Assembly: GCF_000016285.1 (NCBI RefSeq)
Contig: NC_011982.1
Coordinates: 1-64,000 of the forward strand
DNA from: Allorhizobium ampelinum S4
GTDB lineage: Bacteria > Pseudomonadota > Alphaproteobacteria > Rhizobiales > Rhizobiaceae
Length of the DNA: 64,000 nucleotides
Direction: 5' to 3'
Part shown: positions 36,152 through 47,601 of the stretch, in pieces
How positions within the stretch are numbered: position 1 is the first letter of the stretch
Layout of the letters: every line of letters begins with the position of its first letter
Position numbers and translations under genes: made by a program
The notes under the pieces: generated by a model
Told to the model about the DNA's origin: nothing
What the model saw: the letters and a program-made list of their open reading frames with translations, nothing else
Databases searched by the model: none

Positions 36152-39100
36152 GTGGCCATCGCCCATTTCTCAGCCAGTATCGTCAGCCGTGGCGACGGCC
36201 GCAGTGCTGTGTTGTCTGCGGCCTACCGGCATTGCGCGAAAATGGAATATGAGCGCGAGGCCCGAACCATTGATTATACCCGCAAGCAAGGCCTCGTGCA
36301 TGAGGAGTTCGTTCTACCCGCGGATGCCCCGAAATGGGTCCGCTCCCTTATCACCGATCGCTCTGTATCGGGAGCGGTCGAGGCCTTCTGGAACAAGGTC
36401 GAGGCCTTCGAGAAGCGCTCCGATGCGCAGCTTGCCCGCGACCTGACCATCGCACTTCCGCTGGAGCTGACGACTGACCAAAGCATCGCACTGGTACGCG
36501 ACTTCGTGGAAAAGCACATCCTTGCCAAGGCAATGCTCGCCGATTGGGTCTACCACGACAATCCCGGCAATCCTCACATCCATCTGATGACCACATTGCG
36601 CCCGCTCACCGAAGATGGCTTTGGGGCAAAGAAGGTCGCGGTCATTGGTGAGGATGGCCAGCCGGTCCGCACCAAGTCCGGCAAGATCCTTTACGAACTC
36701 TGGGCCGGTTCCACCGACGACTTCAATGTCTTGCGCGATGGCTGGTTCGAACGCCAGAACCATCACTTGGCGCTCAGTGGTCTCGATCTTCGTGTCGATG
36801 GCCGCTCCTACGAGAAGCAGGGCATAGACCTGGAGCCGACCATCCATCTCGGCGTTGGCGCAAAAGCGATCGAGCGCAAGGCCGAAAGCCAAGGCGTGCG
36901 TCCGGGGCTCGAGCGGATTGCTGAATGCGCAGCGTCGAAGCGAGAACACCCGTCGAATTCTGCGACGCCCGGAGATCGTCCTCGACCTGATCACCCGGGT
37001 GAAAAGCGTTTTCGATGAGCGGGATATCGCCAAGGTGCTGCATCGCTATATCGACGATCCCGGCACGTTTCAGCATTTGATGGCGCGCATCATCCAGAGC
37101 CGGGATATTCTGCGCTTGCAGCGCGATACGATCGATTTCACCACCGGCGACAAGATGCCGGCCCGCTACACAACACGGGCGATGATCCGGCTGGAAGCAA
37201 CGATGTCGCGCCAAGCGATCTGGCTGTCGAGCCGTGAACGGCATGCGGTATCGGAAGCAATGCTGGATGCGACGTTCCGACGTCATCAGCGGCTTTCGGA
37301 AGAGCAAAGGATGGCAATCGAACGGATCGCTGACCCCGCCCGGATCGCTGCCGTCGTCGGACGCGCTGGTGCTGGCAAGACCACGATGATGAAGGCGGCG
37401 CGAGAGGCTTGGGAGCTCGCCGGCTATCGCGTTGTCGGCGGCGCGCTTGCGGGCAAAGCGGCCGAAGGCTTGGAGAAGGAAGCCGGCATTCAAAGCCGGA
37501 CGTTGGCGTCCTGGGAATTGCGCTGGGGCCGTGGCCGCGACATGCTCGATGACAGGACCATCTTCGTCATGGACGAGGCCGGCATGGTCGCCTCCAAACA
37601 GATGGCGGGCTTTGTCGATGTCGTTGTGAGGGCAGGGGCGAAAATCGTGCTGGTCGGCGATCCCGAGTAGCTTCAGCCGATCGAGGCGGGGGCTGCCTTC
37701 CGCGCCATTGTCGATCGGATAGGTTACGCTGAACTCGAGACAATCTATCGCCAGCGCGAGGACTGGATGCGCAAGGCATCGCTCGATCTGGCGCGCGGCA
37801 ATGTCGAGAAGGCGTTGGCGCTCTACAATGCCAATGCGAGAATTGTTGGCGAACGTCTGAAGGCGGAAGCGGTTGAGCGCCTGATCGCCGACTGGAACCG
37901 TGATTACGATCAGACGAAGACGACATTGATCCTCGCCCATCTGCGCCGCGACGTGCGCATGCTGAACGTTATGGCCCGCGAAAAACTCGTTGAACGCGGA
38001 CTTGTCGGTGAGGGCCATGTCTTCAAAACGGCTGACGGTGTCAGGCAGTTCGACTTGGGCGACCAGATCGTCTTCCTGAAGAATGAGACCTCGCTCGGCG
38101 TCAAGAACGGCATGATCGCTCAGGTCATTGAGGCCGCACCGAACAGGATCGTTGCTATCATCGGAGAAGGTGATCAGCACCGGCAGGTGATCGTCGAACA
38201 GCGGTTCTACAACAATCTCGATCACGGCTACGCCACGACGATTCACAAGTCCCAGGGTGCCACGGTCGATAGGGTCAAGGTGCTCGCTTCCCTGTCCCTT
38301 GATCGGCATCTAACCTATGTGGCGATGACCCGCCATCGCGAGGATCTGCAGCTCTATTACGGGACCAGATCCTTCTCCTTCAACGGCGGCCTGGCCAAGG
38401 TTCTTTCCCGAAAGAACGCCAAGGAGACGACGCTCGATTACGTGCGTGGGCAGTTCTATCGCGACGCGCTGCGCTTCGCCGAGGCTCGTGGCCTCTACGT
38501 CGTCCAGGTCGCACGCACGATGGTACGCGATCGGCTCGACTGGACGCTGCGCCAGAAGGCCAAACTTGTCGATCTCAGCCAGCGCCTTGCTGCCTTTGCC
38601 GCGCGCCTTGGCTTCACCCAATCCCCAACCACTCAAACGAAGAAGGAGGCCGCACCCATGGTCGCAGGCATCAAGATATTCTCCGGTTCTGTTGCGGATA
38701 CGGTCGGTGACAGGCTCGGCACAGATCCCGCCCTGAAGCAGCAATGGGAGGAGGTGTCGGCGCGCTTCCGTTATGTCTTCGCCGATCCCGAAACCGCATT
38801 CCGGGCCATGAACTTCGATATGGTCCTGGCCGACAGGGAGATGGCCGGACAGGTCCTTCAAAAGCTTGAGACAGACCCCGCATCGATCGGCCCGCTGAAG
38901 GGCAAGACCGGAATCCTCGCTGGCAAGGCCGAGCGCGAGGCGCGCCGCGTCGCAGAGGTCAATGTTCCCGCCCTGAAACGCGATCTCGCGCAATATCTGC
39001 GGATGCGCGAGACCGCGACGCAACGCGTTGCGACTGAAGAACAAGCCCTGCGCCAGCGCGTCTCGATCGACATCCCGGCGCTCTCGCCGGCCGCACGCTT

Positions 39101-39445
39101 GAGCGCGTGCGCGACGCGATCGACCGCAACGATCTGCCAGCGGCCATGGCATATGCGCTCAGCAATCGCGAGACCAAGCTCGAAATCGACGGGTTCAGCC
39201 AGGCTGTTACCGAACGCTTCGGCGAGCGGACCCTGGTGAGCAACGTGGCGCGCGAGCCGTCCGGAAAGCTGTACGAAAAGCTTGCCGAGGGGATGAAGCC
39301 CGAACAGAAGGAGCAGCTGAAGCAAGCCTGGCCGGTCATGCGCACGTCCCAGCAGCTCGCCGCCCACGAGCGCACGAGCCAGACGCTGAAACAAGCTGAA
39401 AACCTGCGGCTGACGCAGCGCCAGTCGCCGGTGATGAAGCAGTGA
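36152..39445 (+). pseudogene. traA: Conjugative relaxase-helicase TraA, inactivated
   Basis: TraA nicks oriT (MOB domain) and unwinds DNA (TrwC/RecD-like helicase). The GTG start at 36152 gives the usual MAIAHFSASIVSRGDGRSAVLSAA..., and HHDNPGNPHIH-type metal-binding histidines are present (WVYHDNPGNPHIHLM). A frameshift near 36920 moves the frame into LNAQRRSENTRRIL..., which contains Walker A GRAGAGKTTMMK. CAG has become TAG at 37668-37670 (GDPE-stop-LQPIEAG). Another shift near 39095 returns the C-terminus (RVRDAIDRNDLPAAMAYALS) to 39445. Three lesions mean no full relaxase is made. Confidence 0.93.
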
Positions 39446-39741
39446 AACGGCGCTGGGTGATTGCGTTCATCACTGCGAGCGCGAGCGTCATGGCCGCTCT
39501 TGCAGGGATCGGGTTTGGCCGCATCAGGCTGAACATGACGCCGAGCGAGCCCCTTGGTATCTGGCGCATCAAGCCTTTTGGGAGAGAGCCCATCGTCGGT
39601 GATCTCGTGTTCATCTGCCCTCCGTCCAAGCCGCAGTTCGAGGAGGCATGGCAGCGCGGCTATCTCCGACGTGGACTGTGTGCCGATCCTGCTCTGAAAC
39701 CCGCAATCGTCGAGCAGTTCATCAAACGGGCAGGGTCCTAG
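39442..39741 (+). pseudogene. traF: Conjugal transfer signal peptidase TraF, 3'-truncated
   Basis: It starts with an ATGA overlap with traA. The first 80 residues are TraF-like: a signal anchor (WVIAFITASASVMAALAGI), then RIRLNMTPSEPLGIWRI with the conserved S-x-P-x-G-(I/L) active-site motif, and GDLVFICPP. After GYLRRGLC (about 39682) the sequence is unrelated, so about 90 residues are lost. Downstream traB and traH are absent. Confidence 0.88.
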
Positions 39742-39908
39742 GATCCACTCTTTAATACGGTTCGCTCTGCGGGCCGAGTCATTCTAGCACCGAAGCCTGC
39801 GACACCGGATGATGCCCTGACGCTGATCCGTAACTGTCCGTCGTCGAATGATTTGAGACTTCCTCGGCTTTGGAAGAATGGAGTTTCCGGCTCGGTTTGC
39901 GCGTTGAT

Positions 39909-40888
39909 TTAAGCTGCTTTCTTTTGGTGGTTCAAGCGGCGTTGTCTGATGGTGTCTCTTTTGATCTTTTCGCGTTCGAGCAGTATGGTCTGGCCGCGCC
40001 CGGAGTAGACGTCGGCTGGGGTAAGATTGTCGAGGCTTTCGTGATAGCGCCGATGGTTCTAGTGCTCGACAAAAGCCGCGACCTGAGCTTCGAGGTCCTC
40101 CTGGAAGAAGTAGTTTTCGAGCAGGATGCGGTTCTTCAGCGTCTGGTGCCAGCGTTCGATCTTGCCCTGCGTTTGCGGATGGCCGGGAGCGCCGTGGACC
40201 TGCCCGATCTTGTATTTCTCCAGCCATTCACCGAGATCGGAAGCAACGTAACACGGGCCGTTGTCGGACAGCAGGCGCGGCCGGTGTTCGACCTTGACCT
40301 TGTCGCATCCTGATGCCGCAAGCGCCAAGTCGAGCGTGTCGGTAACATCCTCGACTTTCATGCTGGTGCACAGCTTCCAGGCGATGATGTAGCGCGAGAA
40401 GTCGTCGAGGATGGTCGACAGGTAGAACCATCCCCAACCATGACCTTCAGATAGGTGAAGTCAGTTTGCCACATCTCGTTCGGGCGCGTGGTCTTGTCCT
40501 TGAACTCGTCGTTGGCCTTGATGACGATATAGGTGGGCGACGTTATCAGATCGTGGGCCTTGAGCAGGCGGTAGACCGAAGCCTCTGATACGAAATAGCT
40601 TTCCGTGTCGGTGAACTTCACGGCCAGTTCGCGCGGCGACAACTCGGCATGATCCAGCGCCATTTCGATGATACGGTCCCTGACATCGTCGGGAAGACGG
40701 TTCCATACCCGTGACGGGGCGGATGTCCGGTCTTCCAGCCCCTCGACGCCGTAGGTCAGGAAACGATCATACCAGCGGTAGAAGGTCGGCCGAGGAATGC
40801 CGAGCTTGTCGAGGGTCTGCTTGGCAGGCAGGTGGGATTCTTCCACGAGCCGGATAATCTCAAGCTTCTCGGTGGCGGGATATCTCAT
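39909..40888 (-). pseudogene. IS3-family transposase OrfB, inactivated
   Basis: The N-terminal frame (MRYPATEKLEIIRLVEESHLPAKQTLDKLG...) contains the HTH_21 and the first DDE Asp (NEMWQTDFTYLKV). A one-base loss near 40430 shifts the frame; the next part has LSDNGPCYVASDLGEW and HPQTQGKIERWHQTLKNR (D and E). TAG at 40059-40061 replaces a Tyr codon in FVEH-Y-NHRRYHESL. Confidence 0.9.
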
Positions 40889-41259
40889 TCGTCGCCGTCC
40901 CCATCCCCGATCATGCTTTTTTTAAGCAGGCGGTTTTCCAGGGTGAGGTCGGCCAGAGCCTCCTTCAGGTCGCGGCTTTCACGGCGCAGTGCTTTCACCT
41001 CGTCAGTGGTTGCCGAACGGGCGGTGTCGCCCGCAAGCCGCTTCTTGCCAGCTTCGAGGAATTCCTTGGACCAGCTATAATACAGGCTCTCGGCAATCCC
41101 TTCACGTCGGCAGATTGCGGCAATGCTGTCCTCGCCACGAAGGCCTTCCAGCACGATGCGAATTTTCTCTTCCGACGAATGGTGCTTGCGCGTGGCGCGG
41201 CGGATGTCCTTGATCGTCTTCTCGGTCGTCGATGTCTGCGGCCCGGATTTTTGTCTCAT
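40885..41259 (-). CDS. IS3-family OrfA (HTH transposase subunit)
   Basis: A 124-residue protein (MRQKSGPQTSTTEKTIKDIRRATR...) with an HTH_Tnp_1 fold (SSEEKIRIVLEGLRGEDSIAAICRREGIAESLYYSWSKEFLEAGKKRL) and a leucine-rich coiled coil (LTLENRLLKK). It ends at an ATGA overlap with orfB after the A7G slippery run. Confidence 0.88.
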   Translation of the reverse strand: MRQKSGPQTSTTEKTIKDIRRATRKHHSSEEKIRIVLEGLRGEDSIAAICRREGIAESLYYSWSKEFLEAGKKRLAGDTARSATTDEVKALRRESRDLKEALADLTLENRLLKKSMIGDGDGDE

Positions 41260-41410
41260 CTTCGCTTCCTTTGAATGAGCTACGATGAGCCGAAAATCCT
41301 CTCTTCTCAATTAAGCCAGTTCTGTCTCATGGGCGCTGATGTCGGACAACGATAGGAGGCGAAGGTAGACGAAGAAATGTTCATGCCCACTGCTCTATCG
41401 TACAAAACTT

Positions 41411-41548
41411 AAGACGACACTGCTCGCCAAACAGCTCAAAGCGTTACGATTCAAAACACCCTACGAAGCCATCCGCCAACTCAGCGAGAAAAAGCCGGAA
41501 ATCTTCATTCGAAACCCAAGCCATGACATGTTGGGACCAAACACCTAG
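41411..41548 (+). pseudogene. IS481-family transposase, C-terminal tail
   Basis: The plus strand reads KTTLLAKQLKALRFKTPYEA and IRQLSEKKPEIFIRNPSHDM before a TAG. This is the conserved C-terminus of IS481 transposases (ending NPSHDMLGPNT). Nothing upstream of about 41400 belongs to it. Confidence 0.8.
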
Positions 41549-42647
41549 TCACCGGAATCTGAAGTTCGGCTCATTGTTTTTTGGCAGAATCGCTTGACGG
41601 AGGCGAGGATTTGGCCGGCGGATTTCACCCATCTGTATGGCTTGGGATTCTCGTTGTGCGTTGCGATAAACGCGTCGATGTCGGCTTCCAGTTCGGCGGT
41701 GGAACGATGACACCGCGTTGCAATTGCTTGCGCATCAGCTCTGCAAACCACCGCTCGACTTGATTGATCCAGGAGGCTGACGTTGGCGTGAAGTGAACAT
41801 GCCAATGCGGGCGGCGTGCGAGCCAGGCCTTGATCCTCGGCGTCTTGTGGGTCGCATAGTTGTCCATCACCAAATGCACGTCCGGCCCCTTGGGCATCTC
41901 GGCGTCAATCCGCTTCAAGAAGTCGAGAAATTCGGTCGCCCTGTGACGTTTGTAGCACTGGCCGATTACCGCGCCAGTCGCAACGTCGAGCGCGGCGAAC
42001 AGGGATGTCGTGCCGTTGCGGACATAGGTATGGGTGCGCCGCTGCTCGGCGATGCCCGGCGCCATGGGCAGAACCGGCTGCTCGCGATCCAGTGCCTGGA
42101 TTTGCGATTTCTCATCCACGCATAGCACGACTGCCCGATCAGGTGGCGACATGTAAAGGCCGACTATGTCTTGCACCTTATCAACGAACAGGGGATCGGA
42201 AGACAGCTTGAATGTCTCCGAACGATGCGGCTGCAAACCAAACGCGGTCCATATCCGACGGATGGTGGTGTGCGACAGCCCGCGGTCGGCTGCCATCAAA
42301 CGGATAGACCAGTGCGTGGCATCCTTCGGGGTGGTGTTCAATGTCCGTTCGACGACCTCAGCTACCTGGGCGTCAGAGACGGTTCGTGGCCGACCTGCGC
42401 GATATTCGTCGGTCAGCCCGTCAATGCCACCCTGCACGCACCTGCGGCGCCACTTGCCAACCGTGTGCTCGTGGACGCCAAGGCGTTCGGCAACATCTTT
42501 GCTCCGCAAGCCCTGCGCGCACAGCAAAACTATCCGGCATCGATCCGACAGCGAGCGCGGCGCCTTGTGCCGCCGCACCTGAGACTCAAGAAAATTTCTA
42601 TCCTCGTCGCTCAGAGCGACAAAGCCCGCTTGCCTGCCGACCATCAA
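41545..42647 (-). pseudogene. IS630-family transposase with a C-terminal frameshift
   Basis: The frame from 42647 ([20 protein letters not shown]) carries the HTH ([21 protein letters not shown]) and the DDE domain: [33 protein letters not shown] and [15 protein letters not shown]. Near 41705 it shifts; the intact tail ([31 protein letters not shown]) is in the next frame and ends at 41545. It is a different IS630 subgroup from the 1173-bp element. Confidence 0.9.
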
Positions 42648-42794
42648 TCAAACTCCCGCTGTTACAACAGAAGCAAAATAAAATGATGCCTACTTTAGTT
42701 CCACGTTACTAGCGGCTTTGCCGCCGTAAATCGCTCATCTGGTCTTGTTATTTATGCTGAAATCAGTAGCGTTGGAACCTGATTCGAAAAGAAC

Positions 42795-43561
42795 TCAATA
42801 GAAATGGTACCTTGCTAGCCTGCGGGTGAGAATTCGGATGTGGGCGATGAGCATCCAGGCTTCAGCGGAAGCGATTGACTTCTCCCAATCTTTGGCCAGT
42901 TGCCGGCATCGGCCAAGCTAGGCGAATGTGCGCTCCACCACCCAGCGACGCGGCCGCACTTCAAAGCGTCGGAGGACGGTTTTGAGAGCCGCCACTGCGT
43001 CATCGCGGTCTTGAATGTCAGCGCTGTGGACGACGAGCCCCACCATCAAACCGAGCATGTCGACAACGATATGACGCTTGCGACCTTTGATCTTCTTGCC
43101 CGCGTCATAGCCCGCAATCCCGCCGCTTTCAGTCGTTTTGACACTCTGACTGTCGATCACCCCGCCGTTGGCGAGGCTTCCTTTCCCTCCAGTTCTCGCG
43201 TCTCCATGACGAGATGATGGTTGATCCGCAGCCAAAGGCCAGTCGCCCGCCACTCGTAGAAGTGACCCTGCACAGTTGAATAGGGTGGAAAATCCTTCGG
43301 CAACATCCGCCATTGGCATCCGGAAGACGCGATATAAAGCAGTGCGTTCAAAACCTCGCGCAACTCCGTCTTGCGGGGGCCGCCGAGCCTGCGTGGCGTC
43401 GGCATAAACAGAGCGATCAGCGACCACTCCCTGTCGGTAACATCACTTGCATAACGCCCCGTCCGTCGGCCATATTGACGACGGATGAAATCAGTCAGCC
43501 CATTGCGGTCTCCATCGAATTTTAAGCAAATCCGAAAGGAAGCACAACTGGCTGATTTCAC
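42795..43561 (-). pseudogene. IS5-family transposase (IS427-like), inactivated
   Basis: The first frame holds the DUF4096 region ([20 protein letters not shown] and [27 protein letters not shown]). The second holds the DDE part ([21 protein letters not shown] and [15 protein letters not shown]). Two overlapping frames are normal for this group, but TGG has become TAG at 42918-42920 in VVERTFA-W-LGRCR, and the tail continues to 42795. Confidence 0.88.
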
Positions 43562-43884
43562 TCAACTCTTTTTCAGTCAGGCTCTTACAGGATGCAGATC
43601 CGCCGGTAGCATAGGAAGCGCCAATCTCCAGTATCCGAGGCTACTTCTCGTCATCAAATACGTCTACACGATCACGCGATGGGAAATAACTTTAAAGACC
43701 AAGAACAATATTTGGTATATTTTATAACCGTCGGATCGTTGCCACCGATCTCGATGTCTAACGCTTTGCCCCGAATGCCCCACATTGCCTGGGCAAAGCT
43801 AAGGCCCGGATTGGCTCGCTTCTGGCTAGCTATCCGGGCCTCCTAGATGCATGAATCGCCGATCTGGACAACGCCGTCGCTGAG
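43562..43884. other. Intergenic debris between IS5 and an IS6 remnant
   Basis: About 320 bases, AT-rich in the middle (43680-43730). No gene or known repeat is recognised. Confidence 0.35.
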
Positions 43885-43994
43885 CAATCACTTCAGCTGG
43901 GAACCGGTGGCGGCGATAAAGGGGATCACGAACGGTTTGGGTCATGCCGCAAAATCGCACAGGGCAATCGCCGAGGGGTTAACGTTACGATGCC
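43885..43994 (-). mobile_element. Diverged IS6-family end fragment
   Basis: GATAAAGGGGATCACGAACG, then GTCATGCCGCAAAATC and the terminal GTTAACGTTACGATGCC align with the 5' end of the five-copy IS6 element (its GATAAAGAGGATCACGGGC, GTCATGCCACAAGATC and GTTAACTTTACAGTGCC). It is an old, diverged remnant of about 110 bp with a recognisable end. Confidence 0.7.
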
Positions 43995-44011
43995 GTGGCG
44001 CTTGCTCTGGT

Positions 44012-44956
44012 TTATGCGGCGGGATTGGAGAACCATTCCCAACCACCCCGCCCTGTCCTTTTTCGTCTGTAAAGAGCCTGATCGGCTTGCCGTATAAGAC
44101 CGGCCAGATCTGTGGCGTCTTGCGGATAAAGGCTGACCCCGATGCTCGCGCCAAGGGTTATCGTTTCCACATCAAATACGAATGGCGCGTCAAAGGTGGC
44201 ATTGATGCGATCACAGATAGCCTCTGCCTGTGTGTCGCTCTGAAGGCTGGACAACAGAACCACAAACTCATCGCCACCAATCCGGCCGACGAGATCCGTA
44301 TCGCGGACGGCGTTGCGCAGGCGATCGGCAACCATCTTCAGGACTTGATCGCCAGCCTCGTGCCCCAGACGGTCGTTGACCGGCTTAAAACCGTCGAGGT
44401 CAACGAGCAGGACCCCCAGCTTGAGGTTGGCTTTCGTTGGTGCCGATGTGACTTCGGTTTCCCAGCGCTCGTGCAACGCCCGGCGGTTTGCGAGTTCGGT
44501 AAGAGGATCTTCCATTGCGATGCGACGGATGGCGTCTTCGGCAATTTTGCGATCTGAAATGTCCTCGAAAGTAGCGATCCCTATCCCGACATCCCAAAGT
44601 AAGGTCCCGCGGTGGAGCGTTGTGCGATATGTCCCATCAGCACAACGCACCCGGCATTCAAGCGGATCGATTTCCGCAATGCCCGATTGGTCTCCCCTCC
44701 AGAGAGCGGCCCAACGTTCGCGGGCGGTACGCCGCTCTGCCGACGTTGCGTAGACTTCTGCAATCCACTCATCGACGGTTGCGAAACGGCTTTCAGGATA
44801 TCCGAACAACCTGATAAAGGTGCGATTGACGAAACGGATGTCCCCGCCCGGAAGGGTCGCCCAGGACATGGCAACAGGCATGGCATCGAGGATGATATGC
44901 AGGTCGCGGAATGATGTTGCCGAACCCGTTTCCGCTCGCTCGAAAAGTTCCTTCAT
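44012..44956 (-). CDS. PAS-GGDEF diguanylate cyclase
   Basis: A 314-residue cytoplasmic protein with an N-terminal PAS/PAC (LDAMPVAMSWATLPGGDIRFVNRTFIRLFGYP to IATFEDISDRKIAEDAIR) and a complete GGDEF domain (DPLTELANRR...LLVDLDGFKPVNDRLGHEAGD...GRIGGDEFVVLL). The inhibitory site RDTD lies exactly five residues before GGDEF, so c-di-GMP feedback is expected. Its start overlaps the stop of the regulator upstream (ATGA), making it the third gene of an operon with the HTH and EAL genes. Confidence 0.93.
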   Translation of the reverse strand: MKELFERAETGSATSFRDLHIILDAMPVAMSWATLPGGDIRFVNRTFIRLFGYPESRFATVDEWIAEVYATSAERRTARERWAALWRGDQSGIAEIDPLECRVRCADGTYRTTLHRGTLLWDVGIGIATFEDISDRKIAEDAIRRIAMEDPLTELANRRALHERWETEVTSAPTKANLKLGVLLVDLDGFKPVNDRLGHEAGDQVLKMVADRLRNAVRDTDLVGRIGGDEFVVLLSSLQSDTQAEAICDRINATFDAPFVFDVETITLGASIGVSLYPQDATDLAGLIRQADQALYRRKRTGRGGWEWFSNPAA

Positions 44957-45393
44957 CCCCCACTCCCTGCTTCACCAAGACCTGCTTCAGAGATCGATTT
45001 TACGAGGCCCACGACGCGTTTGCGAACGAGTGGTGAACTGATCAGGGCGAAAGCCCTGTTCAGATCAAGGCCCTCGTTATTTGCGAGAAACGCGGTGATC
45101 TCCTTGCCCGGATTCGACGTGATATCGCCCTCAGTTCCGGAACTCTGATCGGGAAAGAAATACGAAAACGGCACACCAAAGATGGTTGCGACGTTCTGCA
45201 GCCGACTTGCGCCGACGCGGTTCTTGCCCTTTTTGTATTTCTGAACCTGCTGGAATGTCACGCCCAGAGCTTCGGCAAGCTTGCCCTGGCTCATTCCAAG
45301 TATGCGCCGCCGTGCTTTAATGCGCTCCCCCACTTCGATATCGACGGGATTAGGTACCTTTGGTCCTCTCTTCATGTCCTCGAAATTACTCAT
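44953..45393 (-). CDS. XRE-family transcriptional regulator
   Basis: A 146-residue protein with a clear XRE HTH (VGERIKARRRILGMSQGKLAEALGVTFQQVQKYKKGKNRVGASRL, about residues 21-65) and a C-terminal helical region. It resembles the SinR/DicA-like regulators common in Rhizobiales. It overlaps the end of the EAL gene and the start of the GGDEF gene by four bases each, so the three are translationally coupled and it may regulate this operon. Confidence 0.9.
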   Translation of the reverse strand: MSNFEDMKRGPKVPNPVDIEVGERIKARRRILGMSQGKLAEALGVTFQQVQKYKKGKNRVGASRLQNVATIFGVPFSYFFPDQSSGTEGDITSNPGKEITAFLANNEGLDLNRAFALISSPLVRKRVVGLVKSISEAGLGEAGSGG

Positions 45394-47601
45394 GCTGTTT
45401 TCACCTTCCTATGGTTCAACTCTGCTATCGTTCCTGCATCCCGTTCGCTCGGGACCGGTTTGCCATAAAAATAGCCCTGAACTTCGGTGCATCCTTCTTC
45501 AAGAACGCGGATCAGATGCGCTTCCGTCTCTACGCCCTCAGCAACGGTCGTGACGCCGAGACGCTTGCCCAGATCAGCGATTGCCCTGACGATCGCGGCC
45601 GACTCCGGCCGCTCGACGGCATCTTTCACGAATGAGCCATCGATCTTGATCTTGTCGAAGGGGAAGGCGCGCAGATGGGTAAGGGACGAATAGCCGGTCC
45701 CGAAATCATCCAGCGCCACGCGAACACCCATGTCGCGAATGCGGCGCAAATCGCCAATCACACCATGTTCATCATAAAGCATAGCTGTTTCGGTCACTTC
45801 GATTTCCAGCCTGTAAGGGGACAACCCGGAACGGGTCAGTGCCGCTAGAATGGCCGATGCGATGGTTCCTTTTCCGAGTTGCGCGGCCGATACGTTGACC
45901 GCCACCCGTGCAGCATCGCTCCACCCGGCCGCATCAAGGCACGCGGTATTTAGAACGAAGTCGCCGAGCTGGTCGATCAGCCCGCTTTCTTCAGCGATCG
46001 GCACGAATTCGGCGGGCGAAATCCAACCCCGCTCAGGGTGAAGCCAGCGGACAAGGGCTTCGCGTGCAGTTATCTTCTTGGTGTGAGCGTCAATAATCGG
46101 CTGATAGAAAACGAACATGCCCTGACGTGTTGCAAGCGACGTCCGGAGCTTTGCACAGAGGCGGACCCGTTTCTGTATCCGGCTCTCCATATTTTCGCTA
46201 AACGTCCTGTGTGTCCCCTTGCCCGCCGCTTTCGCAGCGTAAAGAGCAATGTCCGCACGCGCCAGCAGCGATTCTCCGGTGTCGCCGTGTATTGGCGCGA
46301 TAGCTATTCCGATGGACGCACCCATCAGGATTTGATCGTAGGGAAGAGACAGCGTTTCAATGATACGGGACGCAAAAGTTTCAAGTTCGGATGTTTCAAC
46401 ATGCGGAACCAGAATGGCGAACTCGTCACCGACACGATGACCACTGGTGTCATTCACTATTTTGAAGCCGTCAAGATCAATAAACAGGAGGGCGGGTCCG
46501 TCGCCCGGAAGGGCAAGGGCGGAATCCATGTTCTCGTTGAACGTCACACGGTTGGCGAGACCGGTCAGTGTGTCGTAATGGGCGAGGTGGCGGATTTGCC
46601 GTTCCGCTTCCACTTCCTTTGTGACGATCGCCCAAGTCAGCATCGGCCCGAGATATGTGTCGTCATCCGCCATGATCGCGGACACCTTCAGGTCCAAAAC
46701 TTCCGGGCCGAGATCGATGCGGGCATTGTGCGGCAGGTTTTTGGGGTCTGACAGGATGCGTCGTTCGTGCTCGGGATGGCGATGGAAGACATCGATAGAC
46801 GAACCAAGGAGACCGTCGGCCTTCAGGGGCAGAAGATGCTCGATGCTGCGGATGAGATCTTTCGAGGTTTCGTTTGCATAGGTGATCGTAAAACCTTCGG
46901 GTTCGACGGTCATCACCGCTACCGGCATGTCGTCGATCATGCGCAGCAGCCGCCCCTGTTCCTCCTGCTTGCGGCGTGCTTCGGTCTGCCTCGTCACCAT
47001 CTGCGAGATAAGTGGCATAGTTGATGTTGAGGATCACCAGCATGCCGATCGAAACCAGTGCGATATTGATGGCGGTGGCGATGAAAGTCGGTTGCCCGGT
47101 CGCAGCGAAAAAGAAAATGAATGCGCCGTTGACGATGATTGTTACCGTCAGAGCGGCCGAGCGCAGATGCATCAGGCAGAAGATGCAGGAAATCACCGTG
47201 ATCGCCATATAGAAGGCGAGGTGTGAGCGGGCGTAGGCGTCGCCATAAGGATAGAGGAAGAATGACCAGCCGTTGAAAGCGATCGCGATTACGAACGCCA
47301 ATCGGTTTGTGCATCGCAGGGCATTCAGCGCGGTGAATGGCGTTGGCTTGGAGTGGCGGGATCTCCACCAGTGGACGATGCGCATAACGCATCCGATTGT
47401 CAGAATGCTTGGGATGCCTATCGAGAGCCAGAGAGGTGCAACCGGCATGTGGGTTCCCGCGACCACCCGGGTGCTCGAAAGCAAAATGAGGTACATCAAC
47501 GGCATTTGCGGTGAGAACGCGAGATATTGTGCTTTCAGCAATTCAGGGTTTTCGCCCGAAACCTCCAGTGCACGCCGAAATTTATCAATCAACGGCTTCA
47601 T
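45390..47601 (-). pseudogene. Membrane GGDEF-EAL protein, frameshifted and lacking most of GGDEF
   Basis: The N-terminal frame from 47601 (MKPLIDKFRRALEVSGENPE) has about six transmembrane helices. Near 47005 it shifts, and the second frame (QMVTRQTEARRKQEEQGRLL) has a PAS-like region, a GGDEF remnant and an EAL domain (EALVRWLHPERGW, DDFGTGYSSL, KIDGSFV, VAEGVET). In the GGDEF part VNDTSGH is joined directly to RVGDEFAIL, an in-frame loss of roughly 27 residues that removes the GG. If the second frame is translated alone, it would be a soluble c-di-GMP phosphodiesterase. Confidence 0.85.

Larger units (their letters stand above)
39835..41348 (-). mobile_element. IS3-family element (about 1514 bp)
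   Basis: Imperfect terminal repeats: TGTCCGTCGTC...TTGAGAC at 39835 and, in complement, TGTCCGACATC...ATGAGAC at 41348. Two ORFs follow IS3 organisation with a run of seven A plus G (AAAAAAAG) at the orfA end, the usual slippage site. It separates the truncated traF from an IS481 remnant. Confidence 0.85.
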
